Assembly: GCA_963752915.1 (NCBI GenBank)
Contig: CAVVZZ010000013.1
Coordinates: 372,001-436,000 of the forward strand
Direction of reading: 5' to 3'
DNA length: 64,000 nucleotides
Source of the DNA: DATJPR01 sp963752915
GTDB lineage: Bacteria > Bacteroidota > Ignavibacteria > UBA10030 > UBA6906
Shown here piece after piece: positions 1-8,715 of this stretch (the first letter of the stretch is position 1; every line of letters starts with the position of its first letter). The notes beneath the pieces are model-generated. The model had not been told where the DNA came from and made no database searches. It was given only the letters and a program-made list of their open reading frames with translations. The position numbers and the translations under genes were made by a program.

Positions 1-1
1 G

Positions 2-883
2 CTCACGGCGACAGCCGCAACAACCAGCACTACGCCCGGTTGGTTCTTCACGCTGTCGCCCCGGGAACCGGCAACCCCCACATACTTGTCTTTCGGCTTT
101 GTGGCATTGGGTGTGGTCCTTGAACCAGTGCTTCAGGGATCACAGAAGACGTTCCGCGTCAACGGGGAAAATGGAGAACATGAATGGCGTTGCCTGGAAT
201 ATAGGGTTTCAACACTCGTGGACGATGACGCGTGGGAATACGAGGGGCGGTATCACGTGATTGTAGCAGGTGGAGCTGTTCTCGTACCGTCAGCGGTGGA
301 TTGGCCACTGTTCAGCGAACAGGGAGACGAGGAGTCTACCAGCTCCAACGTCAATCTGCTGCGTTCATTCTCCGTTGGTTACACGCTGTCGGATTGCATG
401 GACATTGGTGTTCGGTTTATGTTGTTGAATGAACCCGGGCGTGACAACAACTCGCATTCCATTGAGTGGGCGGCGGGAACGGTGACGGTGAAACATTATC
501 GGTTCGAGGGGCATGCCCTATTCTTGACCATTGACACGCGTCCGTTTGCGGGGGTCGTCAAGAGGCCCTGGTCGTTTCACCTTGGGGGCGGGGCCGGTCT
601 GGGACGATGCGCGTATGATGTTCGCAATGAAGTCCTGGACAGAATGGATGGAGAATGGCCAACAGCATCAACGGAGACCGAGCATTCGACCGACGACTCC
701 GGACTTGCCCTGACGGTCTTCAGCGGAATCGATCTGTTTGTTCAGGATGATCTCTCCCTGGGACTGGCAGCAGACTACACATTCCTGCCGGGAGTCAAAC
801 TCGAGGGGATGCCAGCGTGGGGTCTTTCCGGCGGGACGGCGGGAAACTTCTCAGTGGGGTTTGAACTGGGAGTACATTTCTAA
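2..883 (+). CDS. Outer-membrane barrel-like protein, 5' end outside window
   Basis: The reading frame is open from base 2 to the TAA at 881-883, so the gene starts upstream of the window and only its C-terminal ~293 residues are present. A TTG at 86 could be taken for a start, but the residues before it (ending TPGWFFTLSP) align in position with the paralogue that follows, so 86 is internal. It is a tandem paralogue of the 888-2084 gene, sharing the VPSAV-W segment, AADYTFLPG, LEGMPAWG and the C-terminal FELGVHF. The aromatic last residue and glycine-rich alternating strands fit an outer-membrane beta-barrel. The ligand or role is unknown. Confidence 0.75.
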   Translation, partial: LTATAATTSTTPGWFFTLSPREPATPTYLSFGFVALGVVLEPVLQGSQKTFRVNGENGEHEWRCLEYRVSTLVDDDAWEYEGRYHVIVAGGAVLVPSAVDWPLFSEQGDEESTSSNVNLLRSFSVGYTLSDCMDIGVRFMLLNEPGRDNNSHSIEWAAGTVTVKHYRFEGHALFLTIDTRPFAGVVKRPWSFHLGGGAGLGRCAYDVRNEVLDRMDGEWPTASTETEHSTDDSGLALTVFSGIDLFVQDDLSLGLAADYTFLPGVKLEGMPAWGLSGGTAGNFSVGFELGVHF

Positions 884-887
884 GCCT

Positions 888-2084
888 ATGATCCGAACAA
901 TAAGGACCGCAGTTCTTGCACTCGCATTCTTTTCCTGTGTTGGGAACAAATCCTTTGCGATCGGACAATCTGAAGCAATCCGACATCAATACCGTCTGGC
1001 GGAGATCCGATTGCTCCGGATAGACGGCCGACGCTTGGCCGGTCAACTCCTGTCGATCGACAAGGATTCGATTGATCTCCGAGTGCCGGATGGAGTCGTC
1101 AGCGTTGCCCGCACAGACCTCGCGTCAGTGGCGATGACAAGAAGTTTCCGCGCCGACTATTGGTCTGTCGGATTCTACGTCGCCGTTGCGGGGTATGCGG
1201 CCAGCACTTGCGACGGGACCGGCTGGTTCCTGTTGAGGTCCACAGCCTCGCAGACTGACGTTGGCAACCCGATTCTGCTGGTTGCGGGGTTCGGGCTTGT
1301 GGGGGCTGTGGTTCAGCCGCTCCTGGTGGGAACCGACGACTCCTTCGACGTCAGGGGAGAAGAGGGGGAGCGGGTCTGGCGTCGCCTCAAGTTCAAGATC
1401 TCAACGTTATTGGACGATGATCCATGGGAATTCTCTCCTCGAATCCACGTGAGTGTGACCGGAGGGGTTGTCCATGTCCCGTCTGCGGTCAATTGGACGC
1501 TTAGCAACGAAGATGCGGAGAAAAAATCCAGCAACTCGAGCTTCACAATGTTGCGATCGCTCTCCGTGGGGTACTCGTTGTCGAAGTATATCGATGCAGG
1601 ACTGCGGTATGCGATTCTCAACGAACCGCAGCGAGACGACAACCTATTTGCGTACTCCAATTATTCGTACTGGGACGGGAAAAGTTTCTCTGTGAAACAT
1701 TTTCAATTCACAGGGCAGGCGTTCTTACTGACCCTCGATGGTCATCCGTTCGTGGGGATTCTCAAAGGGCCGTTTCTTTTTCACGCGGGAGGGGGTGCAG
1801 GTTTCGGAAGATACACCTACAAGGTTCGTAATACGGACGCGAAAATTTTGGGAGGAAAGTGGTCGGCGGCACCAACAATCGAGCATACTGCCGAAGGATC
1901 TGGACTGGCTCTCACTCTCCTCGGCGGAATGGATTTCTTTCTCTATGACGGCGTTTCGATTGGTATCGCTGCTGACTACACGTTCCTGCCGGGAATCAAA
2001 CTCGAGGGAATGCCAGCGTGGGGATTCCCGAACTGGACAGCCGGGAATTTCTCGATCGGCTTTGAGTTGGGGGTGCATTTTTAG
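888..2084 (+). CDS. Secreted outer-membrane barrel-like protein, paralogue of upstream gene
   Basis: A 398-residue protein. I chose ATG 888 because it gives a signal peptide (MIRTIRTAVLALAFFSCVG), lies four bases after the previous stop, and has GGGAG about 15 bases upstream; a longer in-frame extension into the previous gene is open but not needed. After the signal, residues ~30-85 form a short domain with RLLRIDGRRLAGQLL and DSIDLRVPDGVV, resembling a small SH3/KOW-like barrel seen in Bacteroidota surface proteins (inference). The rest matches the upstream paralogue and ends FELGVHF, consistent with a C-terminal membrane strand. The two genes are probably co-transcribed. Function unknown. 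Confidence 0.75.
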   Translation: MIRTIRTAVLALAFFSCVGNKSFAIGQSEAIRHQYRLAEIRLLRIDGRRLAGQLLSIDKDSIDLRVPDGVVSVARTDLASVAMTRSFRADYWSVGFYVAVAGYAASTCDGTGWFLLRSTASQTDVGNPILLVAGFGLVGAVVQPLLVGTDDSFDVRGEEGERVWRRLKFKISTLLDDDPWEFSPRIHVSVTGGVVHVPSAVNWTLSNEDAEKKSSNSSFTMLRSLSVGYSLSKYIDAGLRYAILNEPQRDDNLFAYSNYSYWDGKSFSVKHFQFTGQAFLLTLDGHPFVGILKGPFLFHAGGGAGFGRYTYKVRNTDAKILGGKWSAAPTIEHTAEGSGLALTLLGGMDFFLYDGVSIGIAADYTFLPGIKLEGMPAWGFPNWTAGNFSIGFELGVHF

Positions 2085-2126
2085 GCCCGTAGGGGGGATA
2101 ATCAGAAGGAAGACCGTCGGAGTTGC

Positions 2127-2155
2127 TTGACTTGGGGTCGGAAGTTGCTTATATT
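2127..2155 (+). promoter_or_regulatory. Promoter of the initiator tRNA
   Basis: TTGACT at 2127-2132 and TATATT at 2150-2155 are separated by exactly 17 bases. The same two hexamers at the same spacing occur before the serine palmitoyltransferase-like gene. The predicted start site near 2162 would give a precursor of about 90 bases before the tRNA. Confidence 0.7.
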
Positions 2156-2169
2156 ATAACGCTAAACAC

Positions 2170-2231
2170 ACCGTGGGGTGGAGCCCTTCGACTCGCTCAG
2201 ATGAACGGCGAGGAAGCTCGCTCAGGGCTTG
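2170..2231 (+). repeat. Dispersed-repeat fragment next to a partial tRNA 5' copy
   Basis: GTGGGGTGGAGC (from 2170) repeats the first bases of the tRNA that begins at 2255, and is interrupted by CCCTTCGACTCGCTCAG (from about 2181), followed by a second CTCGCTCAGGGC. The CTTCGACTCGCTCAG sequence is a short dispersed repeat type common in intergenic DNA of environmental bacteria. A related CCCTTCGAC piece lies near 3893. Confidence 0.5.
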
Positions 2232-2254
2232 CCCTCGGAATTTAGCACCATGAT

Positions 2255-2327
<73 letters not shown>

Positions 2328-2332
2328 CAAAA

Positions 2333-2360
2333 AAAAATGGTTCCGTATGGAACCATTTTT
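2333..2360 (+). terminator. Rho-independent terminator of tRNA-fMet
   Basis: A perfect 12-base stem (AAAAATGGTTCC with GGAACCATTTTT) closes a GTAT loop and ends in a T run. It starts six bases after the tRNA. The A-rich 5' side would also let it work on the opposite strand. A degraded copy of the same hairpin lies at 4059-4078. Confidence 0.9.
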
Positions 2361-2404
2361 GTTGTAGTTCAGAATTCTGAGTTCTGAATTCATAGTTCTT
2401 AATT

Positions 2405-2538
2405 GAGCCCGGCCCTTCCCCAAGCCCAGGCTAGGCGCTTCGGGGATAGTTGCGCCCAGAGGGCCAGCACGTCGGGCTCATACCCTCCGCCTTCGTCCTG
2501 AGAAACGGGCTTCGTCGGTCGCCCGGGCGACCGACGAA
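2405..2538 (+). repeat. Degenerate direct repeat, copy A, with tRNA-fMet-like segment and palindrome
   Basis: This stretch is a diverged direct copy of 3888-4012; both contain CCCTCCGCCTTCGTCCTGAG followed by AAACGG. It carries CACGTCGGGCTCATACCC, close to the anticodon arm of the neighbouring tRNA-fMet (CTCGTCGGGCTCATAACCC). It ends in a perfect 28-base palindrome at 2511-2538 (14-base arm TTCGTCGGTCGCCC), which lies 13 bases downstream of the stop of the minus-strand gene and could end its transcript, although no T tract follows. Confidence 0.65.
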
Positions 2539-2551
2539 TGAGGTACAGTTA

Positions 2552-3685
2552 TCATACCTGGATTGTTTCGCGATACCTGATCCCTTTGCGATTCAGCTCG
2601 TCCATGATGAATCGTACGCATTCTGCCTCGCGGCCCAGATACTCCGGCGGGCAGATTCCTTTCCTGCTGAATAATCCTCTCGCTAGAAGACGAACGACGG
2701 ACGTTGCGGTGTAGCCGGTCACTCGCGCCATGGAATGGATGCCGCTCTGTTCATCATGATAGTCGAGGAGGTCGTAGATGTATCTGACCTTCTTTCCATC
2801 CTTCGTCCCCTCCGCGATCACCCTCATCACCGTAAAATCCCGTTCGCCATTTTTCAGTTCCCAGAGCGGAAAGAGGAGCGCTGCAGCAACGTCAATCGGG
2901 CGTACCTTCACACCCCGTACGTCGAGTTCCGTACGGTCGAAGAATCCGGACTCCCGGAGAACCCTGATCTTTTCAATATGACCCGGATACCTGAGCGTTT
3001 TTTCTTTCATGGTGGGAATATGCATCGTTGTCACAAGGGTTCGCAAGCCGTCGCTGTTGAACGCCTCGAGCGTACCGATGCCAGGGAAGGTGATGAGTTC
3101 CGGATCCGAGAGCGCCGGACGCACAACCAACGCTCCGTTTTCAACGTAGCGCGCAGGACGGGTATATTCTTCGATCACATCGATTGGAGAGAATCCCGCT
3201 TTATACTCAAACGGCCATTCGCGAACAACGGGAAGCCCGCCGACGTAGATCAAAATCGATTTTGTTGAGTCCAGAAGCGTGTCGACATGAGCAGCCAGCA
3301 CGTTGCTCATGCCGGGGGCAACGCCGCAATCGACGATGGCGGTCACATTCTTCTCTTTTGCCAGCGCATCCAGCTCGAACGGATCTTCAGGAGAGAATGC
3401 GATATCGACAACATTCACCCCGGCCGCAATGATTTCTTCCAATGTGGAAGTACCCATAAATCCCGGAACGGCATTCACGACAATGTCGCAACCGGCGAGA
3501 AGGGATCTGATTCGGGCGCCGTCGGATAGATCCGCCGGAAGCTTTCGAATGGGAAAAGATGAGGGGATCTTGTCAAGGTTGGCCTTGCTGATGTCGGCAA
3601 CGGCAACGTCAAAAGATCTATCAGCGGCGAGATCCGCTGCCATGACGCGGCCGATCAACCCTGAGCCTAAGACGAGTACTCTCAT
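2552..3685 (-). CDS. Saccharopine/lysine 6-dehydrogenase family oxidoreductase
   Basis: A 377-residue protein with an N-terminal Rossmann motif (VLGSGLIGRVMAADL, residues ~4-18) followed by ADISKANLDKIP and DIVVNAVPGFMG, the arrangement of saccharopine dehydrogenase-like NAD(P) enzymes. Length and the CGVAPGMSNVLAAH segment match lysine 6-dehydrogenase/carboxynorspermidine-type proteins better than long fungal-type forms. The likely reaction is NAD(P)-dependent oxidative deamination of lysine or a related imine reduction; substrate is not provable here. Start ATG 3685 is preceded by AGGAGGGAGT. The gene stands alone between two degenerate tRNA-containing repeats, suggesting an inserted segment. 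Confidence 0.8.
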   Translation of the reverse strand: MRVLVLGSGLIGRVMAADLAADRSFDVAVADISKANLDKIPSSFPIRKLPADLSDGARIRSLLAGCDIVVNAVPGFMGTSTLEEIIAAGVNVVDIAFSPEDPFELDALAKEKNVTAIVDCGVAPGMSNVLAAHVDTLLDSTKSILIYVGGLPVVREWPFEYKAGFSPIDVIEEYTRPARYVENGALVVRPALSDPELITFPGIGTLEAFNSDGLRTLVTTMHIPTMKEKTLRYPGHIEKIRVLRESGFFDRTELDVRGVKVRPIDVAAALLFPLWELKNGERDFTVMRVIAEGTKDGKKVRYIYDLLDYHDEQSGIHSMARVTGYTATSVVRLLARGLFSRKGICPPEYLGREAECVRFIMDELNRKGIRYRETIQV

Positions 3686-3779
3686 ACTCCCTCCTGATTG
3701 TTTCCTGTGAATTGTTGGTCAGTCCTGAAACGAAACATGTCTCTCGGAGTTGCGGGGCCATTTGTGACCTGAACTTCGA

Positions 3780-3808
3780 AATATACCACATTCCAGAGAC
3801 TGTGTTCT
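3780..3808 (-). promoter_or_regulatory. Probable promoter of the lysine dehydrogenase-like gene
   Basis: On the minus strand TATATT (3785-3780) is preceded by TGG, an extended -10, and 17 bases further by a weak -35 (AGAACA). The predicted start near 3773 leaves a leader of about 88 bases. Confidence 0.4.
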
Positions 3809-3887
3809 TGAAGGGTCAGATCGCCAGAGCAGTTCGTTCAGGACCTTCAGAGATCACGAGGGGCACATAACAGCCCGTTCCTCGAGC

Positions 3888-4078
3888 CCAGCCCTTCGAC
3901 AAGTCAAGCCGGGCGCTTGCGGATTAGTAGGGCGCAAGGGCCAACACGTCGGGTTCACGCCCTCCGCCTTCGTCCTGAGAAACGGACTTCGTCGCCCGCC
4001 CGGTCGGACGAGGATAAACTCCGGTTGGAGGTTCAACTAACCAGTTACTGTAACGCAGATGGTTCCGTAAGGAACCAT
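3888..4078 (+). repeat. Degenerate direct repeat, copy B, with tRNA-fMet 3' remnant and terminator copy
   Basis: The first part (3888-4012) is a diverged copy of 2405-2538. It continues with GGTTGGAGGTTCAA (from ~4023), identical to the variable-loop and T-arm start of tRNA-fMet, and with the hairpin ATGGTTCC-GTAA-GGAACCAT (4059-4078), nearly the same as the tRNA terminator. It therefore looks like a broken tRNA-fMet locus with a ~60-base insertion. No complete cloverleaf can be folded. The rest of 3686-4190 shows no coding signal. Confidence 0.6.
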
Positions 4079-4190
4079 GTTTGTTGCATGACCAGCCCCC
4101 CACAAACCGATCCAATCTGCATATTCGGAATCGACCCGGGGGCTTTGCGGCAAAAGAGGGGAAGGTTGTCCTGAAAGGAAAAAGACAAGC

Positions 4191-4222
4191 AAATGAACCA
4201 CAGTACACTGCATGGTTCATTT
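4191..4222 (-). terminator. Terminator of the FG-GAP protein gene
   Basis: AAATGAACCA (4191-4200) pairs perfectly with TGGTTCATTT (4213-4222) around a 12-base loop. On the minus strand it is followed by GCTTGTCTTTTT. The stem includes the stop codon of the gene that begins at 6979. Confidence 0.8.
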
Positions 4223-6979
4223 TGCGAGGGGGAGGTCAGCACCACTCGCACGAGTATACGTACCCCATGAAGTCACCGAGTACATCGTAAACTGAGAGAC
4301 ATAGCTCTGGGGTCCGGCCGAAACCAGATGGAACACCCCGAATTCGCATTTGCCGCCCCCAGTAAAGTCGCCAACAAACGGATGGTCCCCGTTCCCACCT
4401 GGGACAACAATTTGCATCGGGGGATAAGGCGGCCTTGTCCAGAATCCTGTTTGAATGCCTCCGCCTTTGTAGATCGTGAATCTCCCATTTGCGGAATTCG
4501 TTGGGTCGGCGCTATACAGAATCAGATCAGCTTTCCCGTCACCGTCTACATCCCCAGCATTCACAATTGCGCCCAAGAGTGTTGGATCTGTAACGTGCAA
4601 ACACAATGGAGTTCCAAATTGGCCGAAGCTGACTCCTTGGCTATGACAGGAAGAGAGTGCAATATTGAACCATCCTTGAATCCTGTCCCAATCGCCAAGA
4701 TCTGCCCTCCCGTCGCCATCGAAATCGCCAATCACTGGTTGATCAGTTGTGTTACCATAGACAACAGTGCCTGTAACGGGAGAACTCAATGCACTGGAAT
4801 TCGAGAGAGAAATGTACCATTTCGAACTGTCCATACGAAAAACTCCGAGGTCGATTTTCCCGTCTCCGTTAAAGTCACCGGTAAACGGAATATCTGAGCC
4901 CTTGGATTTCCAACCGGCACCGAACCGCAATTGAGGGGTTGTATCGAACTGACGAGCGATGTTGCGATGACGTGAAAGATTGTCCTCAATCCGCATCGAG
5001 TCGTTCGGGCTTGCCGGGAGAAGTTTCCAGTACTCATCTGCGTCATGGATCAATGTGCTGTCCTTGTTGGGTAAGCCGTCCGCGGTCTTGACAAAGGCGG
5101 TCCTGCTTATAGCAGGATACATAGCGTGTATGTTGTAGTCGTACATCCGGTTGAGAAAATCATAGCCCGAAGCGGAGTCATCGAGCCTATACCTCGGCTT
5201 GAACAGATACGCAACTGCGTTGCTGATATTGTACGTACTGTTGAAAAATCGAAATCTTGTTCGATCATAATAGTCAGTGCTGTCGTTCGCTTCTCCTGTC
5301 ATGACGAAGTTGGCATAGGCGTCGATCTGTGGCAGATAGGCATCCTGTCCCTCTTTTGCGGACGCATGTCTGAACAATAGGAAGTTGGATCCGAATGATT
5401 TGCGAAGTTCTCTCATCAACTGATAGGTTCGGGGAATGTTGAACTCGTAGAAGGTATCCATGTAGACCCCGTCCAATGACGAGTCAGTTCCTGGCCGGCA
5501 GTTCGCCCATAGTGAATGGATTGCATCGATGTACTGCCACATATTTTCGCCTTCCCTGTTCATCGGGAAGAAAATGTATTGATCTACGTAGTAGTCATAG
5601 TGAGAGAATTGGTCCATGTAGTGATCAACGGCAAGGCCGCCGCCCGGGATCGCTTTACCCATATAAAATGAATTCAACATGGGCAGAGGTCTGCCGGCCG
5701 GTTGAGCTCCCCCTCTAAGAAGGAATTGGTTGTTGTAACGCAGCATAACATTGTAGTTGGGGTCGTTAGGACCATTGTCGAGGTAGAACCCATGTGAGGC
5801 GTAGGGACTCGCTCCGTTCGTCGTAGGGGCGTAGAAATGAGACCCACGCAGAAAATACTGAGGCGATGTGTAGACCAAAGTCTTCTTTCCTCCAGACGCA
5901 TGGACGTTCTGGAAGACGAGTTTCAGAAGAGCATACGGGTCGGAATTGAGACTTTTTCGAGGAACGTAGGAGAAGAGCCAATCCCGCCAGAGTCCGTCGT
6001 CGCCACTGTAGATAAAGTATCCTGGCCCGTTGAACGGGGAACTTTGACTCATGAATTGAGATGTCAGCGCATTCGTCTTTGCGGCGGAAACCAACCAAAA
6101 TGTCGTATCGGGGAAAAGCATTTCAGAGGTCCAGTCTCTCAGCAAGGGCCTCGGCCCGCCTGTCGTCAGATACGACCAGTAGTTGGCCATCCAAACAGGG
6201 TCCCGCGCGGTCGCATCCCTGAAATTGTATCGTTTCGGCGGGAAGAATGCCGACCAAAGGATGTGTTGCTTCCCATCAGAGAAGGTCGAATTGACGTTGT
6301 ACACTGCGGTAGGCGTACTTCCGGTCTCGTCGTACAACTCCTTTTCGTCATGCAAAAGATACACTCCGAATCCCCCGTATTCGTCCATCAGGAGATGACT
6401 CGCGTCGGACTTGTTGTATCCGGATCCATCAGACCGCGGGATGAGCGGACTTGAAGCGTGATATGCCGGCCAGAAGTTCAGGGCGTACTTGACGTATCGA
6501 ACCAAGCTTGAAGTTCCCCCATTCGGTCGAATCATAAGCAGACCGTCGCCGTTCAATCGAAACTCGATGGTGTTTGGATCGTTGAAACAGACCCTTCCCT
6601 TCCCACCTGACCGAAGGCCCAGTCGAAAAGCGATGGAACGGTTGATCGACGCCTTGTTTGCGTTCAGCAGTTGCAGCGTTACCAGTGATCTGGTTGTGTC
6701 AACCGTTTGACGCACAATGATCATGTCATGATAAACAACAAACGTGTTCCCTGTAGTTTCTATTACAAGTGAGTCACCGTAGACGAGAGTAGTATCGATT
6801 TGCATCCCAAAGACCGCAGAGGTATCTGCGCTCGACACAAACAGGGATTCTGCTATTGCCCACGGATTGTGTGAAGCATACGAAGCACTGTCGTAGCCAT
6901 GGATCGGGCTCGTCATGGTATTGCTGACCGAGTACCTGGAATTCCAGATTTGAGCCGTGCAGGTAGTCACCAACAGCAC
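4217..6979 (-). CDS. Large secreted FG-GAP/VCBS-repeat protein, possible glycosidase-like core
   Basis: About 920 residues. The C-terminal third carries four FG-GAP-type calcium loops (GDFNGDGKIDLGVF, GDFDGDGRADLGDW, GDVDGDGKADLILY, and the eroded GDFTGGGKCEFGVF), predicting a beta-propeller. The middle has SSLDGVYMDTFYEF, resembling the catalytic strand of TIM-barrel glycosidases; I cannot assign a family. The start is uncertain: GTG 6979 gives only LLVTTCTAQ, while the frame stays open upstream and encodes RRSIRWLLEFVPVLLV, a better signal peptide, reachable only from a non-ATG codon such as ATT at 7006 (GGAGGATC lies upstream). No type IX sorting domain is visible at the C-terminus. Confidence 0.75.
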   Translation of the reverse strand: MLLVTTCTAQIWNSRYSVSNTMTSPIHGYDSASYASHNPWAIAESLFVSSADTSAVFGMQIDTTLVYGDSLVIETTGNTFVVYHDMIIVRQTVDTTRSLVTLQLLNANKASINRSIAFRLGLRSGGKGRVCFNDPNTIEFRLNGDGLLMIRPNGGTSSLVRYVKYALNFWPAYHASSPLIPRSDGSGYNKSDASHLLMDEYGGFGVYLLHDEKELYDETGSTPTAVYNVNSTFSDGKQHILWSAFFPPKRYNFRDATARDPVWMANYWSYLTTGGPRPLLRDWTSEMLFPDTTFWLVSAAKTNALTSQFMSQSSPFNGPGYFIYSGDDGLWRDWLFSYVPRKSLNSDPYALLKLVFQNVHASGGKKTLVYTSPQYFLRGSHFYAPTTNGASPYASHGFYLDNGPNDPNYNVMLRYNNQFLLRGGAQPAGRPLPMLNSFYMGKAIPGGGLAVDHYMDQFSHYDYYVDQYIFFPMNREGENMWQYIDAIHSLWANCRPGTDSSLDGVYMDTFYEFNIPRTYQLMRELRKSFGSNFLLFRHASAKEGQDAYLPQIDAYANFVMTGEANDSTDYYDRTRFRFFNSTYNISNAVAYLFKPRYRLDDSASGYDFLNRMYDYNIHAMYPAISRTAFVKTADGLPNKDSTLIHDADEYWKLLPASPNDSMRIEDNLSRHRNIARQFDTTPQLRFGAGWKSKGSDIPFTGDFNGDGKIDLGVFRMDSSKWYISLSNSSALSSPVTGTVVYGNTTDQPVIGDFDGDGRADLGDWDRIQGWFNIALSSCHSQGVSFGQFGTPLCLHVTDPTLLGAIVNAGDVDGDGKADLILYSADPTNSANGRFTIYKGGGIQTGFWTRPPYPPMQIVVPGGNGDHPFVGDFTGGGKCEFGVFHLVSAGPQSYVSQFTMYSVTSWGTYTRASGADLPLAK

Positions 6980-7082
6980 TGGAACAAATTCAAGCAGCCA
7001 TCGAATCGATCGACGCGTAGATCCTCCATCGCATGTAGTGAGCGATCTCCTCGAAATGGAAACCAGTGCCAGTCCTACGAAA

Positions 7083-7110
7083 AGATCCCTATCACGCTCG
7101 CGATAGGGAT
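7083..7110 (-). terminator. Terminator of the OmpA-like gene
   Basis: A perfect 10-base stem, GATCCCTATC (7083-7092) with GATAGGGATC (7101-7110), closes an 8-base loop. On the minus strand it is followed by TTTTCG. It lies about 95 bases beyond the stop of the OmpA-like gene. Confidence 0.8.
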
Positions 7111-7204
7111 CCTTCGTTCTTCGGTGTTTTTCGTCTGCAGGAGATTCGTTGCTTCAAGGGATCGGACAGTTCCCCGACTCACAGCCGCCTTCTCGATGGC
7201 CCGC

Positions 7205-8392
7205 TCACTTCAACACGCGGAATTCGATCCGTCTGTTGTGTGCCCGGCCTTCAGGCGTCGAGTTATCATCGATGGGCTCATCGCTCCCTTTGCCTGCCAC
7301 TGTCAGCCGTCTTGCGGAAATCCCACTCCGTACGAGCCAGGTTTTTACGGCCTCGGCTCGACGCAAGGAGAGACTCTTGTTTGCCGTTGCACTGCCGATG
7401 TTGTCCGTGTGCCCAACGATCAGGACGTTGAGATCCGGATTTGCGTTGAGCGCCCTGAACGCCTGGCTGAGGTTGGTCTCAGACTCCCAGGTCAGCGATG
7501 CTTTGCCGGACTCGAAGTTGACCCCCTGGAGAGTTATCGTCTTGCCTTTTTCGAGAACCATCACGGTGTCTGCCAGGCGACGTGCGCTCAGTTCCGCTGC
7601 TTTCCGGGCTTCTGCGTCGGTTGAGTCCTTTACCCTCTGGAGCTCTGCATCGGCGAGGGCCTTCACTCGTTGAGCCTCCGCATCGAGCAGGGCCTTCGTC
7701 CGCCGGGCTTCGGCATTGGTAGAATCTTTGACGTGCTGCAATTCGGCTATGGCGAGCCTTTGCTTCTCAGCGGCGCTCGTACCGAAGTAAAAGTTTATGC
7801 CGACTTTTGCTGTTGCGAACCTATCGGCCTTCCCAGTGTTCCGTCCGTCGGTGTAGTTGTTCATAACTCTGTAACCGACGTCAAGTGCGATGGAGATATC
7901 ATGTGACGGAAATGCCTCCAGTCCAACTCCTACCGGTACTTGCATAGAGGTTTTGAACTTGCCGTTCGTCCCGCCGATACCGCCGGCGGACGTTCGCTTG
8001 TAGGTTACGCCGCCGAAACCAAAATAGAGAAAGGGATTAAAAGGTTTGTCGGGCGCAAAATGAATCCATCCTATGAGTGAGGCGGGAATGGCCTGCAGCT
8101 TCAAATACGTCACGCCGTCCAGTGAAGGAGCTTGATCTGATTTCAGTTCCTCATATCCGGCGACAATGCCCGCTGAAAACGCCTGGCTGAAGCCATACCG
8201 AACCATGAGGTTACCACCTGGACCAACCAAGCGCTTGTTATAGTCATCCATCCAGAGGTTGCCGCCTCCGTGGAACCCAAGGACCCATCGATCTTTCGTG
8301 TCCTGCGCTCGTCCCTGGTTCAGTGGCAGAAGGATGGAGGTGGAAAACAACACAATGGAAAAAACCAAAGGCAGTTGAGAGCTCGTTGCCAT
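7205..8392 (-). CDS. OmpA-family outer-membrane protein with coiled-coil linker
   Basis: A 395-residue protein with three parts: a signal peptide and an N-terminal beta-barrel (residues ~30-200, with FGFGGVTYKR and alternating strands); a helical linker (~205-275) built from repeats of the type AEAQRVKALADAELQRVKDS; and a C-terminal OmpA domain (~285-395) with the peptidoglycan-binding signature VGHTDNIGSATANKSLSLRR and HNRRIEFRVLK. It should tie the outer membrane to peptidoglycan. Start ATG 8392 has AAGGAGG four bases upstream. It is monocistronic, with a terminator at 7083-7110. The long charged repeat linker is unusual but simple in composition. Confidence 0.9.
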   Translation of the reverse strand: MATSSQLPLVFSIVLFSTSILLPLNQGRAQDTKDRWVLGFHGGGNLWMDDYNKRLVGPGGNLMVRYGFSQAFSAGIVAGYEELKSDQAPSLDGVTYLKLQAIPASLIGWIHFAPDKPFNPFLYFGFGGVTYKRTSAGGIGGTNGKFKTSMQVPVGVGLEAFPSHDISIALDVGYRVMNNYTDGRNTGKADRFATAKVGINFYFGTSAAEKQRLAIAELQHVKDSTNAEARRTKALLDAEAQRVKALADAELQRVKDSTDAEARKAAELSARRLADTVMVLEKGKTITLQGVNFESGKASLTWESETNLSQAFRALNANPDLNVLIVGHTDNIGSATANKSLSLRRAEAVKTWLVRSGISARRLTVAGKGSDEPIDDNSTPEGRAHNRRIEFRVLK

Positions 8393-8715
8393 AGAGCCTC
8401 CTTGCAGTTGTTGGCAAGTCGCGAATGGCTTTTAAGAAACGGCTATCAAGAACCACGTTGCTACCGGTCGTCTCTCGCAGCACGGTTATGACTTCCCCCC
8501 AGACCGCTGGTCACACTCGTCAGAGTCGTCGCACTCCTATGGACGACGTGCCACCTGGCTGTCGAGTTCCGCGGTCAAGTGAAACTACGTCTCGGCGAGC
8601 GCAATGTCAAGGACATTGGCTTTGCGTTCGACAATGACTGATCGGTGTCATGATCAGCTGAAATGAAGTGTGACGCAACACGGAAAGAGGATCCGGTGAT
8701 GGTTGCCGGACTCAC
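8393..8715. other. Intergenic stretch without recognised features
   Basis: Both flanking genes run on the minus strand. The region should hold the promoter of the OmpA-like gene and the 3' end of the BNR-repeat gene. I see only a weak hairpin near 8691-8712 (TCCGG with CCGGA) and no convincing ORF or -35/-10 pair. Confidence 0.4.

Noticed and set aside
738..887. N-terminal extension of the second barrel gene into the first
   Set aside because: It overlaps the conserved C-terminus of the first gene; ATG 888 gives a proper signal peptide.
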